Counted from the stretch's first letter, positions 1 to 12,984 are shown. The stretch is DNA of 64,000 nucleotides from Ecdyonurus torrentis (GCA_949318235.1 OX439131.1:6474768-6538767); one strand, 5' to 3'. The notes: generated by a model not told the origin, from the letters alone. Numbers and translations: made by a program.

Positions 1-503
1 ATTCCTACACTAGTCAGTTATAATTTATTTGTGTCGGGTAAGTGGGGGAGGGGGGAGGGGGAAGTGGAGGAACCTATATGTGACAAAAGTTGATGAACTT
101 GAGTCAGTATATCTTTAGATAGCTGCTCATGTAACTATATGTACACAATTTTTTTCAAATTAAAATAAAACATTTTCATCATAACTTACATATTCTATAG
201 AAACATAACTGGAAATGCTAGATTACAAATTACATCACTTATATGTTGTAATTTGTAATCAATATATTATAGTTATTGCATGAATTTATCTTAGTTTTTG
301 GCTCTATATAATCATACTTTTATCAATTTCATTAAAAATATTATTATATTTATTGTAAATCTGTCTTCGAAATAACAAAAGTCTTCTAAGCGTTGTCAAA
401 TATTTTGGTGCTGAAATCCCAAATTTATTGTGAAATAAAGTTGCTCTGTATGATGTATATTGTGATTTTTATTAGTAATTTTGTTTGTACCTATAGATAC
501 ATT
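1..503. other. Gene-free AT-rich DNA
   Basis: A short G-rich run (GGGGGAGGGGGGAGGGGG near 44-61), otherwise AT-rich with no feature I can name. Confidence 0.6.
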
Positions 504-691
504 TCAATAATAAAGAAAAGGATAGAGACAACACCAGCAAGGGCCTTATCACAGTAGAAGTTCTATGGAGAGATTGAGGTCTCACATGGTGCCTTATAAA
601 TGTTTATATACCTCTACGTCACGTGAGACCTCAACCTCTTCATAGAACTTCTACTGTGGTAAGGTATCTCTATCCTTTTCTTTATTATTGA
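504..691. mobile_element. Fold-back MITE-like element, 188 bp
   Basis: A perfect 25-bp terminal inverted repeat (504-528 and 667-691, starting TCAATAATAAAGAAAAGG) encloses a second, imperfect inverted arm: CAGTAGAAGTTCTATG near 556 pairs with CATAGAACTTCTACTG near 640, and GAGGTCTCAC pairs with GTGAGACCTC. Nearly the whole unit folds on itself around a loop near 597-617. It is richer in G+C than its surroundings. No clear target-site duplication is seen. A fold-back or MITE is the best reading; a hairpin RNA precursor is also formally possible. Confidence 0.65.
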
Positions 692-870
692 TCCTAACTG
701 CAATTTTTTTTAACTTACATTGACAAAGAAAGAAAGAAAAGGATAGGATAGGAGAAAATAAAAAGTATATACCTTACAATAGTGAAGAAAGTCCCATTTC
801 GTTTGGTGAAAGTGAAATCCTTGCTAGTAAAGAGATAGCTAACACATAGCTTTTGGGCACTTCAGCTCAA

Positions 871-987
871 GACAGCGTTCATTTCTTATTGCACTTTAGG
901 CTCCACCCTTAGGATAGCGTCCATAAAGTTAGCACAGTCCAAACTCTTATCGCTGCTATGAGAAAAGGGATAAGAAAGACCGCTGTC
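871..987. repeat. Imperfect inverted repeat, about 117 bp
   Basis: GACAGCG-TTCATTTCTTAT at 871-889 pairs with ATAAGAAAGACCGCTGTC at 970-987, with one mismatch and one indel. The interior (about 895-960) is comparatively GC-rich and holds further partial pairing (CTTTAGGCTCC / GATAGCGTCC). It may be a decayed MITE. It lies 180 bp from the fold-back at 504-691 but does not share its arms. Confidence 0.45.
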
Positions 988-3900
988 CTAGGCTTTAACT
1001 CAAACAGAAATGGAGTGGTTTAATTTTCCTAAATAACTTTTAATTTTAATAATAATGAAATAATGCAAGGAAAAGGTAACAAAAGCTTAGGTAGCATTTA
1101 TATCAATGTAATTGGAAAGAGCAACAGATATCACACTCCTTTACTAAAATTTCTCTTTCTTTTATTGTTTTACTGTTGATCTTTAAAAATTACACATATT
1201 ACCCATATTTATTTTTAATGCAATCAAATTATTTAATTTTTATCTGCAAGCTAGCTATTTTGCCACAGTTATAAAAAAATCAAATAAGATTTATTTAGAA
1301 TGAGAATTTTCATATATTATTATGCTTTATACTTAATTCATTATTATACATACAGTATTTCTATAGCTAAAAGGAATATAAGATGTTTAATAAACATGAG
1401 TTAATAGATTTAATAATCTCTGCTTATAACAAAAGATACAATACGGAAACTTCAGACACATTAGTATTTATTATATTTATATATCTCATTAAGTTGTCAA
1501 TACATGTTTATATAGTCTGTGATACGCCCTAAAGCAAAAATTGTTTGCAAGTGAAAGGTGTCAATCAAGTGAATAGAATTAATTGTATAAATTTTGAAAC
1601 TTATAATTAGTTTTTTGCTTCCTTTCAACATAGCAGCTTTTATAATTATATATATTTGATGTCTTTTAATTTAATATAATATTGATATATTTTTTAACAT
1701 TTTTTTTTTGTTCATTTCCCTTTCTACCTTTATTGTATATAAAAACTTTTAATTATAACATTGATAATTTTAAATTGAGAAATATAAAAAACTTCTTTCT
1801 TCTTAATCTCTGTACACCTCTATTTTATACCATTGGTTTTCAATATCATTAATTAAGACGTCACTTAAAACAGATTATAAGATAAAGTAACTAAACTGCG
1901 TAATTAAAACTTGCACACACGCATCATGACGCTGCAGTATAATTATATAGCTATAAAAAATAAAATAAAAACGAATAATAATAAATTCATAATTAGAAAG
2001 TATACAATATCAGGCCTCTATTACAATTTTAAAATCATTCATCATATTTTTATTGCATTGACGTGTGATTAAAATTTATAAAAATTTCAAATTAGAAATG
2101 TTTGTTTCCACGCATTATTGAGTAGCTTAATTATAGAATGCGGCAAAAACATTAAAAATGGAAACGGCAAAACTGCTTTCAAAACAAATATGGAAGCACA
2201 AAAACACTAATCATACTTAACATTATAGTTTTTATTTTTATTATTAAGATTCCTCTTGCATTTACTTGAACGTTATAGTTTGATTTCGTACCGTGATGAA
2301 GGTGGTTGTTTTGTGTGCAGTGTAGATAACGACATTGACGGACGGTTGGGCCGGGGATAGGAGCGGGCAGAGAGCGTGGGAAAGCTCGTCTGTTGCTGCG
2401 GTGAAATGTTCAGCAATGACCGCCCACAAACAACCTAATGACCATCGCCTTTCCTTCAATACCTTTGTCCAATTACAATCGATTTTCTTTTCTCACCAAG
2501 AAAATGTGTTACTTAAACTAAGTTCTTTTGTTGAAATAATAAAGAAATTTCAAACACCATTTTTCTAATTCTAAAATCTATTTTATTATACACGAAAAAA
2601 ATAATTAAAAATTTGTATCTTTCAAAACAAGAATTCTATTTTCTTTGGTCTATATTGCTTTTTTAAGATAAATAAGCTACCTTTTAGTAATACCTTTAGC
2701 TTGATTTTAACATGGAGTATTGGAATGTAATAAAATTTTTGTATTTTTATGTAACAAAAAAAAAAAAAAAAAAAGGCAATGAGGACCTAATAAAAGATAA
2801 AACTAAATTATTTCACTTTTGAAAAATTCCAAATTTTAATTCTTTGATTTTTTTTTAATATTGACAAAAATAATGAAAATAACATGTAAATACGTATAAC
2901 ATGGTAGTTGTATCATAACTTATCATAATTCAATTCAATAGGGTGCAAAATAAAAGGTGTAATATATCCAATTTCAAAATTAGACTAAATATTGAATAAC
3001 ATCAAATATTATAAACATAAAACATTAACTTTTATCAGAATATTCGCAATATAATATTTTATTTATATCGTAGGACCTAATTGAACGCACAACTTAAATA
3101 AGCCAGCCTTTTAGGCCCTAAAAATAAACAAGGTCATTATTTCTTGAAGAGCTTGATTTTCCATGGGCGTTTTTTTTTAGGGCTTTAAATTAAAGCAATG
3201 ACATTACTATTATTTTTTCTAAATTCCAGGCTAAAATTCACATCTTAATTTTCAATTACAAACAAATGACGTTCCGAAGCTCAAAAAAGTAGTCACATAA
3301 AATTAAAAATGAAGTAATTAAATGTTTAATAAATTAATTTAATAAAAGAAATTACAAATCCATTAAAAATAAATCAGATTTAAAAAATGTCAGGATTTAG
3401 AAATTTAAATGTAGATATTTTCAAAAATCCACAAAAAAAAAGCAGTTAGTTTTAGTAATTTGCCATTATTATAAGTTAAAAACGAGTAGGGGATCCATTT
3501 ATAGCGTACATGTAAATGTATTTTATATTCCCATATTTGTAACAGGCAGTATAAATTATGGCAGAGTGTGAAGGTGAAGTATATACAGATGAATGATGAG
3601 GAGAGAGTGTTTGCGAGAGAGAGAGAGAATGAGAAAAAAAACACCTTTAAAAAAACGAGAAATAAGAAACATAAGTTTATATTTTTAAAACAGTATTTTG
3701 AAAGAAGTTAATCCAATCTTCACATTTATTTTGTAAAAACACCACCAGTGGTAGTGTTTAACACTCAAACATGGAGGGTTATAGTATCATATATATCTTT
3801 TTTTGTGTGTGTGAGAGAGAATGAGAGCTAGCACCACATCAATTCAACAGCAACAATCAAGCAGCTGCTCTCTTCTCACCCATTCTTCTTCATGTCTCAT

Positions 3901-4135
3901 GCTGAGCCAAATTTTTCTACTTTTTTCTTCTTCTTCTTTTTCCCTCAAACAAATAATATAAAAAGTAAATACGGTTAAGAAGAGCCAGTTGCGTGATCAA
4001 TGTAGTTTATACTGTAACGTTTCTTGCCTTTTGTAAAGATTCTTGTCTGATATCGTAAATTTATTTCATTAGATTATGATTTATAATTATTTAATTGATT
4101 TATTACAAATTGAGTTTTATTATACGTGATTTTTT
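988..4135. other. Gene-free AT-rich DNA
   Basis: Holds the island at 2280-2460, an A19 run at 2756-2774 and small AG patches near 3616 and 3812. Nothing else recognised on either strand. Confidence 0.6.
2280..2460. other. GC-richer island, no supportable exon
   Basis: Base composition rises sharply (GGGCCGGGGATAGGAGCGGG near 2348). Frames of 65 codons (minus, 2262-2459) and 77 codons (plus, 2335-2568) cross it, with fairly balanced residues inside the island but AT-driven ends. No convincing splice sites were found. It could be a promoter, a UTR or a diverged exon. Confidence 0.3.
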
Positions 4136-4236
4136 TTTTGCCCCTTGAAATATATGGATTTAGACCACCCGGAGCACATAAATGACAAACTGGTTGCATA
4201 ACCTACAATATTTTCATATGCGAGGGCAGCTGTGCT
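4136..4236 (+). repeat. Dispersed repeat pair, member A
   Basis: TTTGCCCCTT, then GACAAACTGGTTGCATAACC, then TACAA and a GCAG..GTGC end occur in the same order as at 36540-36647. The central 14-mer ACAAACTGGTTGCA is at 4185-4198. The two members are diverged between the shared blocks. Type of element unknown. Confidence 0.45.
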
Positions 4237-4895
4237 TTTTTGTTGTTAAATATAATTTACAAATAAAACAAATTAAGCATAAAAAATATTTTTAAAAAAT
4301 TGAAATTAAATTATATTAATTTTTAATTTTTTGTTTTCATTATTTTCAAAGAAAATATACTTTTTAATTTAATACGTATTATTTCTTAACTTATAGCACC
4401 ATTCCAAATTTATTTTATGTTGAAAATGGTACAAATATTTTGTTAAAGGCACGACATTTCAAAAAGTAAAAGTTTATCAAATACAAAATTTTTGTACTTA
4501 AAATTCTTTTTATTTGTTGAATCTTTATATTCATTTTAATTTAAAACATAAAATTTGTTGAAAGATTTATTATTAATATATATTTACCTTATTTGAAAAG
4601 TTAATAAAGTTTTCCTGTCAAAAATAAGTTTAAAAATAATTTTGTTAAACTTAATTTTTAAAAGAAACTAAATTATTGTGATTTTTTTATATACATAATA
4701 ATTGAATTTATAATCTCTTATAATATTTTACTTATAAACTTGTTTTTATAAAATATAATAAAAATAAAAAGTGTAGACAAGGGCGTAAAATTTGGTTGTA
4801 AGCAAGTAAAGTAGCATTAGCGCTTGGTAATTGGAGGGAAGACGGCTTAGTAGTAGCGCCCCCTGGCACTCACTCGTGGTGAGGGTGGGAGGATG

Positions 4896-4926
<31 letters not shown>

Positions 4927-6355
4927 GCCGCTTCAAAGAAGAACGACAAACTTGTTGCTTGCCTCTGGGATGAAACAGTTTAAATGAGGAAATAAAATTT
5001 ACAAGCAAAAATAAGTACCACACCAACACACCACTTTCCTATGCTTACTTTTGTGACGAGAAACGAGAAAGATATACTATATATTATATATATATAGAGA
5101 GAGACGTGGCAATGAAATTATAAAGCTTTACTTGAAAAGTGTTGTTCGAACGATAACACTTTCTCTTACTTATAATATTTTGTAAACATCACTTGACGTA
5201 ATTCTTAAAATAACGTTAAATTTTGTTCAAGATATTATACTTAATATCATAAAAGGGAGAAAATGAAATTTTAAATAGTCGAAAAATAATCATTTTTATA
5301 TATTTAACATTTTACTGCTATAGCACTTCTATAGAACAAAGGTCAGAATTAAGATATAGTTTGTCTCAAACTAGTGAGTTAATTATTTAATATACTAATA
5401 GAAATCAATTATTAAGTTGTACAAAACTAATAATTAATATCATATAATTCACTGCTAAGAGGAAAAATTGATATTGACAGCAGTAAGTCCGCAGTAAAAT
5501 ATAAATTTATTTGTTATCTTGCTAGAATATATAGATCAAAAGAAAATGCATATTATAGTTAATAGTAATAATAATACTAAATTCATTGTTGCATTGTAAA
5601 AATAGAACTATAGTAATACTTCATGTTAAAGGTGCCACAACAGTTTAATTAAAGTTGATTAAAATATGAAATAATAAATAATGTATTATTTGATGTTATT
5701 TTCTTTTCTTTTTTTAAAAGTATTAAAGTTTTTTTTTTTTTTTTAAGTTACTAAAATTCAAAAGTAAAATGAAATTGTGAAAGAAAAAAATGCAGTTATA
5801 TTATTAGAGTTGTTGATAGTTTTAATGCCACACTAAATTTTCTTGCTTATTTCTTTTATTATATAGCTAAAAGACATTAAATTAAAAATCATCCTTTGTT
5901 GAGTACATGAATTTAATTTTAAAATATTTTATACATTTTCTTGCTCTCACAATCTGTATACTTTACAAATAGTTATCTACATATTTTATAATTATAAATC
6001 ATTCAAACGCCATTTCAACGCCTGGATTTCAATTATCCACAACTTAGCTTCAGCTTTTTTGAATAAATAATAACTATAATATTTATATTGATAAACCAAA
6101 CTGTTAGGAACAACTGTGAAATTCTCTCAAACTTCGTAAATTAAGAACAGAAAATTTGGTTACAACGATGGAAAAATGAGAGAGAAATTATTTAACAGAA
6201 AATATACTTTTCATAATTATTTAAACTTGAATCCAAGTGAATAAAATGAAAACAACAATACGTAACGTATACACTAACTTGTAAGTATATTTAGAAAATG
6301 CAAAATAACAATAATAATAAAATTAATTTCTTTCAAATAATTTTTCAAGATAAGC
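4237..6355. other. Gene-free AT-rich DNA
   Basis: Holds the A26 run and a near-palindrome AGTGTTGTTCGAACGATAAC at 5140. No exon or RNA gene seen. Confidence 0.6.
4896..4921 (+). repeat. A26 homopolymer
   Basis: Twenty-six A directly after a GC-richer stretch (GGTGAGGGTGGGAGGATG), a layout like a retroposon tail, though no element body is recognised. Confidence 0.9.
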
Positions 6356-6396
6356 AAAAAAAAAAAAAAAAATGCAAAAATGCAAAAATGCAAAAA
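6356..6396 (+). repeat. A17 followed by (TGCAAAAA)3
   Basis: A 17-base A run leads into three exact units of TGCAAAAA (6373-6396), then TGAG. A small minisatellite grown from a poly(A) tail. Confidence 0.7.
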
Positions 6397-6780
6397 TGAG
6401 TGCTACAGAAAAAAATTTATGATTAATTTTTTATTTAACTGTATTATAAGACTAGAGACTTAAATAATAAATTAACGTAGTTGCTGTTATACTTACGATT
6501 ATGATAACAATATATTTTACAAAGGAAATTCAGTGTGAGTTTTTCTCATATAAGAGTAACGTTGCAAACTTATAGCAATATTATTTCATAACATAAAATA
6601 CATGTCAGTAAAAATTTGTTTATCATAATTGTATCAGAATAAGTAAATAAGAAATATATAAATGCTCTTTATCATGTTTTATTACTATAGTGAAATAATA
6701 TTATACATGTTTATGTATTTTATGTTTTTATTGTAAAAATTAAATACTCTGACGATAATATCTAATTATGTTAAGAATAG

Positions 6781-6851
6781 GTCAGAGGACCATGTAAGTG
6801 GGTATGTACCCTTTTTGGCCTCGTAATAAAAACCATTTATTATTATTATTA
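6781..6851 (+). mobile_element. Possible 3' tail of a non-LTR retroelement
   Basis: GTGGGTATGTACCC followed by a TTTTTGGCCTCGTAATAAA block and a short (ATT)n tail (about 6837-6851) resembles the 3' end of 5'-truncated LINE/SINE copies, which commonly finish in a short tandem repeat. No reverse-transcriptase sequence lies upstream and the 5' boundary is not visible. Confidence 0.3.
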
Positions 6852-7319
6852 AATGTATGTAATGTACATACTGTAGTTTGCCGTATTTTTGGTTGAACTT
6901 GTATAATCATAAAGATAAAAGACCATTTAATAATAATAACAAAGTACATAATAAAAATAATGTGTCTTTAAAATGACGTAAATTTTATACATTTGTTATA
7001 TTATCAGGCTATATGCATCAGAAATTGACTTGATTAAAGGTACACCATAAATATTATAGAAACTATAATATTATATCAAACTCGTCATCATGTGCATTAT
7101 TGTTATTGCAATAAAAAAAAAACTATTTGTGCCATTTTTTCTTGTCCTCTTTTATATATAAAAAAGTTTTACGCGTTATATTAAATCAAATTCACCTTTA
7201 ATAATAAAAAATTCTAGAAATCTCCTCTATAGTGCTTGAGAATAAAAAAAAATCAAGTTGATTCAATCATGGATTTGGTTGGTACACACACACTGACCCT
7301 TAGGTTCATTTAAGATTCG

Positions 7320-7560
7320 GTCCACGGGTTTTCACCCGCTCTCTCTCTCTCTCTCGCTATGCTGGTTCAGTTGGTCGTACCGCGTGGCTGTCTGCTTGTC
7401 ACCGCACTTTTGTGACCACTCAACACCCCGTGTGCAAGCCAAGCAAAGCTTAACCTCGCCTCGGCCTCGGCGTCGTCTTATAAATTTTTGATTTCTTCTG
7501 ACCGAAGATCCCCTCTTGCTCTCAAAGCTCAGTCTTGTCACACGTCAAACCCTCAACATT
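7320..7560. other. GC-richer island with short CT array
   Basis: CpG-containing block (CTCGCCTCGGCCTCGGCGTC near 7455) next to a 17-bp CT array (7339-7355). A 69-codon minus frame crosses it but looks composition-driven (Arg-rich). Possibly a promoter or leader exon. Confidence 0.3.
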
Positions 7561-8520
7561 TAAATAAATCCATGAGGCATGTATTATAAATAATGGCACT
7601 ATATATACCAAAGATTTCATACTGTATACAATATCACAATTTTTTTTTTGATAAAATAACTTCAGAATACTTTATTTATTCGGTTGAAATATTTTAAAAT
7701 GTATTTTTTTTATGAATACGATATAAAAACTCCCCCCCTCCCCATATCGAGATATATATATATATATTTAACGTTGAATATAAAAAGAGGTTTGAAAATT
7801 TTAATAAAATATTTTGTAAAAACAGCTTACAATTTTGAAGATCTATATATAATATAAAAATAACGTATACCTCAGTTAACTTATAATGGATTATAACAAT
7901 CAATAGCATAGTAATCATCTGAGAACTTTCTTTAGCTGTGCAATATATTTAACTGTTATGTGATGTGTGTGCAGATCAAGAATCAGGTTTAATAAATAAC
8001 ATAATTATGCAGAACATGAAATGTATATAATAAATATACTTCATTAAAATTCTAAATAAAAGCAAAAACAACAACAACTAAGAAAAACAATTGAAAAATG
8101 AAATAATTTTTAAGTTCCAGGAAAAGTATTATGGCATTATTCAAAATTAGTTATAAAAAATTCTAAGAAATTGAACGTAATTTATGTTAATTCAGTTTAT
8201 ATTTATGACTATACAGAGAAAATAATAAACAATAAAACAAGTGAAGTTGAAGTTATTATGATTTATGGCTTTTATAAAACAAATTTTAGTTCATATATAT
8301 CTCTCTTGAGAGAAAATAATATTATTAGGTGCTAAATTGGCGGTTGAAGAAACTCGTTAGCGAGTGATAAAACTCGGGACAATACGCGTCATTACCCATC
8401 AAGGCATTCGTTATACGTTCATTTGCATTTTCACTCAACATTTCATTTCCCACAAATATTTTCCAAGCTTCCAAACTTACCGTACAAACAGAAAGTTATG
8501 CTTTTATACTGAAAATATAA

Positions 8521-8526
<6 letters not shown>

Positions 8527-8569
<43 letters not shown>
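8527..8569 (+). repeat. (GA)n microsatellite, 43 bp
   Basis: Uninterrupted GA array. The RERERE/SLSLSL frames across it are artefacts. Confidence 0.95.
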
Positions 8570-8572
<3 letters not shown>

Positions 8573-9629
8573 TGTAGTAATTTCAATTCTTCATGATATC
8601 TATATGTTGGAGAACATTTCCACAAAAGATTTTTGGAAATATATTACATGAAAAAATAATACTTTAAAAACTATGTGATGAACAATTTTCAATATATATT
8701 ATGGTGTCTATCTTCATTTTGATTCAGAGAAAAAAGAAACGTGTTGAAATCTTTGAGACTTTTAGCTATAAACAAAGAGATGAGTGCCTCTAGCGTTAGT
8801 TTTCCATTCCTTTTGCTATTGTTACATCTGTCGGGATTTTTTTTTCTTTCTTTTTTTTGGTGGTGAAATGCAGCATAACATCCTCACTGCTTGCAATTTA
8901 AAGTATCCTAAACCTCTCTCTCTCTCTCTCTTCTTTCTGTTTATTCTCCCATATATACCACCCACAATTCTCATGCTTGTTATACTGTATGTTTTACAAA
9001 ACCTTAAAGCGTCAAACGATGAAAACTTTTATTGTTTTTGTTTTGTTTTTATATTCTTTTGTTTTTTTCTCATCCTTTTGTATATAGAATGTTGTAATAT
9101 AAATAAACATAAAGGAAAAACACGTACGTACCAACAACTTTACTTTTGCTTTCCTATAGTGCTTCCTATTTAATTTTACTGCTTATTTTCTTGCAGATTT
9201 TTTTTAAAGATAAACAAGTAAGAAATTATATAATAACATTTTTAGTAAGTACGTGTATATTTTTTTTTCTTTTCCTTCAAAATTGATTACATATTATTGT
9301 ACATACAAAAGATTTTAATTTTTTTTTCTTCGTCTTCTATATAATACGATATGTAGATATTATTTAAGCGTATGAAAATTGCTAAATGAAGCATTCTGTT
9401 TCGTGTATGTATATGTATACACATCATTATCTGTGTGCAGTGTGGAGTTTTGTGTACTTTTCATTAAAATTTTGCAAAGTGCTTTATCAGCTCTGGCTAT
9501 AAGCGTGATAAGCCGTGGAGATTAAGCCGCATTCTCTGACTTCCTTTCTTTCCCACTACATACATAAAGTATTGACACAGCGGTAACACTATTGTATACG
9601 ATCGCCTTCACTTGAAACTAAAACTTTGC

Positions 9630-9657
9630 AAAAAAAAAAAAAAAAAAAAAAAAAAAA
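9630..9657 (+). repeat. A28 homopolymer
   Basis: Uninterrupted run of A. Confidence 0.9.
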
Positions 9658-9852
9658 TGCATCCACGTAGCTATTTTTTCATTAAACAATTCTTTTAGTT
9701 GTATAAACAAAAACTTTTTTAATTAATTACGGTTACGACAACCACAGGACAAATATTTCCAACATTGTTGTACGTATTTATAAAAGCAGCTAAAATTTAA
9801 ATGTTTTAATATCTTACTATTTTATGATATTTTTTAAGGGGTTGATAGTAAC

Positions 9853-9877
9853 TTTTTTTTTTTTTTTTTTTTTTTTT
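9853..9877 (+). repeat. T25 homopolymer
   Basis: Uninterrupted run of T about 200 bp after the A28 run, so the two lie in opposite orientation. Confidence 0.9.
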
Positions 9878-11078
9878 AATAGTGACGATTTCAAATATTT
9901 TAATCAACTCAAGAATTAATGTAAAAGGTAAAGAAATAAAGAGAGGGCAAAGAATACCATTTGGAGAGGGAAACCTTAATCTCAATGTATATATATTACT
10001 AGAATTAAATCATGGGGTCTTCTTTGAGCATAACTTTTTACGGTTTTTAATTTATGTGTTAGTTTTTCCCTGCTTTTAAAATGCTCTTTAAAACATAAAA
10101 TATATTTTAAATTCATTGATTTTTAAAAATACGACTCTCTATCTCTTGTATATATAAAAATAAATTTAGTCTTCAAATTCATATATTTACATTAAATTTT
10201 AAGTAAACATTCACAAAATTCTTATTTTTAATCATGTTTTTCTTTTATCTTTGTAGTTTATAGCTGCGTATATATATAGCAGACTCTTTTGCTATCGCTC
10301 GATGTTTGAGTTTGTGTAATTTTAAATTTTTGGATCCTCGAGGTATAATATGCATATAACGCGATGTAGCGGAAGAAGAAACTATATATACATATATAGT
10401 TCTTTTCTTCCTTCCTTTTTCTTTTCTCTTTTCTTCTTTCTCTCCCGGTCGCGAACTTAACGTAGTTTCTTATTTATAGCTTAGTTTGTGGGATCATCAT
10501 CAATCAGCCTGTATGTGCTTTTCCTTTCTAAATCTTTCCTGTTAATTTATGCACCCTAATTAGCGTAGTGTAAATCCGAGTAGAGAATAAAGAAGAAGAA
10601 TAAGTACAAGCATGCCAAGTAAAAAGCATGACTCTTGGTATGTTTAACGTTACACTTTATTTCGTTACTTTTACACTGAAAGAAAATTATAATCACTATC
10701 TCATTTATTTAGCGCAATATATTAACATTAATTATACTGAAATGAATATATACCTACAAATTTATTCAAAAGATATATCATTAAAATAAGTTTTACAATT
10801 TATAATGAAGCTCAATAAATTTAGAAATTACCATTCTATTAAAATTATTCATTATACAGTATTATGAAAAGCATGTGTACAAGTTTTTACTATATATAGA
10901 AAAGTAGTTTGCGTAATAAATCCTAAAATGTAAGTTATTTGTGCATTGTTACTTTTTAGATAATTCTGCGTAACATAGTTCGGTAAATGACATAAGTTAC
11001 ATAATGAGGATGGCCTATAATTTGTAAAGGTAATTTTATTGCATAAATTTTGGAAGAAAGCATCGTCCTGAATCAATT

Positions 11079-11266
11079 GATTTTGTAATTTTTGAGTTGA
11101 GTATTTTTAAATAACTTTTGAAAAAGATGATCGACGATTTAACAATTTGACGCTATGGTCGGTAACTTTTGCGTGCACGCTCATGCAAAAGTTACCGGTG
11201 ACGTCATATCACGATTTAAAAAACAATTAATTAAAAATTCTTAATAAATTCAAAAATTACAAAATC
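11079..11266. mobile_element. Degraded MITE-like inverted repeat, 188 bp
   Basis: The outer arms are a perfect 17-bp inverted repeat, GATTTTGTAATTTTTGA at 11079-11095 and its reverse complement at 11250-11266. At the centre is a perfect 12-bp stem, GGTAACTTTTGC at 11161-11172 against GCAAAAGTTACC at 11185-11196, with a 12-base loop. Material between arms and core pairs only partly. A further GATTTTGTAATT at about 11353 suggests a related fragment follows. No coding frame. Confidence 0.55.
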
Positions 11267-12736
11267 ACACATCAATCGGTTTAGCATTTTTCCCTCTTTC
11301 AGAATACACAATAAAAAAAATAGTCTCCAGGTTTATAAATTTTTTTTATAATGATTTTGTAATTATTTCAATATCTCGTAAACTTTTGATTTTACTACAA
11401 ATACACACATCACATATAATAATATAAATGCATATTTATAATTACATTATAGAAAATTGAATTCAAAATATATTAGTAAAACATTGCCTTGTAACAAAAT
11501 ACTAATATAAAACCCAATACAAAATACCTGTACGTACAGTACATCAAAATTATTATTTTTAAATTTTTTTTTCAGTGTTCATTTACATATTTACGTCATT
11601 ATAATTTATCATCTTTTACTTAGTTAATATATTTTATCACCGCTTATGTAATTTTAATTATAAAATTTGTCTTCAAGCATCATGTTTTTTTAATTTAAAA
11701 TTTTTTACGACTATAAATGAATTAAAAATTTCATACACACTTTAATTGATTTTTAATGAAGTAAATTTTAACTATATACCAAAATATAATAAAAAAAAAA
11801 TTAAAAGACAATCTAAAATAATTGTTTTTAAACTGATATTTATTATAATATTTGTATAATGTTTTTACATAATTTTTCTATCTGTTATTCATGTATATTT
11901 AATTAATAAAATAAATCAAAAAAATATATTTTTTTATTCAATATGAATAAATTTTTAAACGACATCCAACTCTTTAAATTTAAATATATGTGACAGTTGA
12001 AACCCAATGGATAAAAATATAAATAAAATATTGCAAAAATACCTTTTGGGCATTCATAAAATATATTGATAAAAAAAATGTACATATTTTGTACGATGGG
12101 TCTGGAACTAAAATATTATAAAGAATAAAGAGAATAATATAACAAAAAGAAAAATCATTATTTTTATATTTCAATCATACCCGTATCAAATTAATTTTGA
12201 AATGAAACAACGTGGGATTTTAGAGTTTATTATAAATATTTTAGTATTTTTATTTAAAATAACTCTTCATATTTTATAAAGTTTTGAAATGAAATAAACT
12301 ATTTACAAGGAAGATTGAAAAAAAAGAAGCCTTTTTCTTGCATCCTAGAAATTGTTAAAAGTTTCAAATTATACAACTTTTATTGTACTATAAAATTACC
12401 ATATAGTGTGCATCGTTACATTATTATTATTATTGTTATAAAATCATAGTGCTTCACTGGGTTTTAATAAATTTGAACTAGCGTTAATTTTAATTAAGTT
12501 TAAAACATGTTAGTATAAGTGTTCAGTTCATGAGAAACAAAGGTAAAGAGAAAAAAAAAAAGTTGGGTGTTGTAAAGTTGAAGTAGAGCAGCCATAATTA
12601 CTGAACGTTATTTGATATTTTTTTAATATTCATGTTTTTGTTGTGTAATCTCATTTATATAATGATACACCGTATGTACATATATGTACAGTACATAAAT
12701 ATACGTACATCAGTATATTTTAGTTGGAATCATAAT

Positions 12737-12865
12737 GTACACACGATTGTGATAGTAAATTTTACCATTCAAAAACTCGCTCTTAATTTGTAATATGTTA
12801 TTATTATAATAAAAATAGCCGCTGAATTTGAATGGTAAAAAATATTATCACAATCATGTGTATCC
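12737..12865. mobile_element. Short hairpin MITE-like element, about 130 bp
   Basis: A terminal inverted repeat of about 36 bp: the left arm (ACACGATTGTGATAGTAAAT then TTTACCATTCAAA, ending 12773) pairs with the right arm starting TTTGAATGGTAAAA at 12827 and ending near 12865, with a few mismatches and one small indel. The unpaired middle is only about 53 bases. A compact non-autonomous DNA element is the best reading. A microRNA-type precursor would need expression evidence. Confidence 0.6.
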
Positions 12866-12984
12866 TGTATAGTACGAAATGTATTTTTAATTCTATCAAG
12901 ACTTTTTAAGTCTCATCTACATGTTCAGATACATTTTCATGTTTAAAGTAAAACTTACTAAAGCACGGAAAATTGCTACTAATG

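Larger units (their letters stand above)
6852..11078. other. Gene-free AT-rich DNA
   Basis: Holds the island at 7.4 kb, a GA array at 8527, A/T homopolymers and pyrimidine-rich stretches (about 8820-9080 and 10400-10445). Frames here are Phe/Leu/Ile-rich and not credible. Confidence 0.6.
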
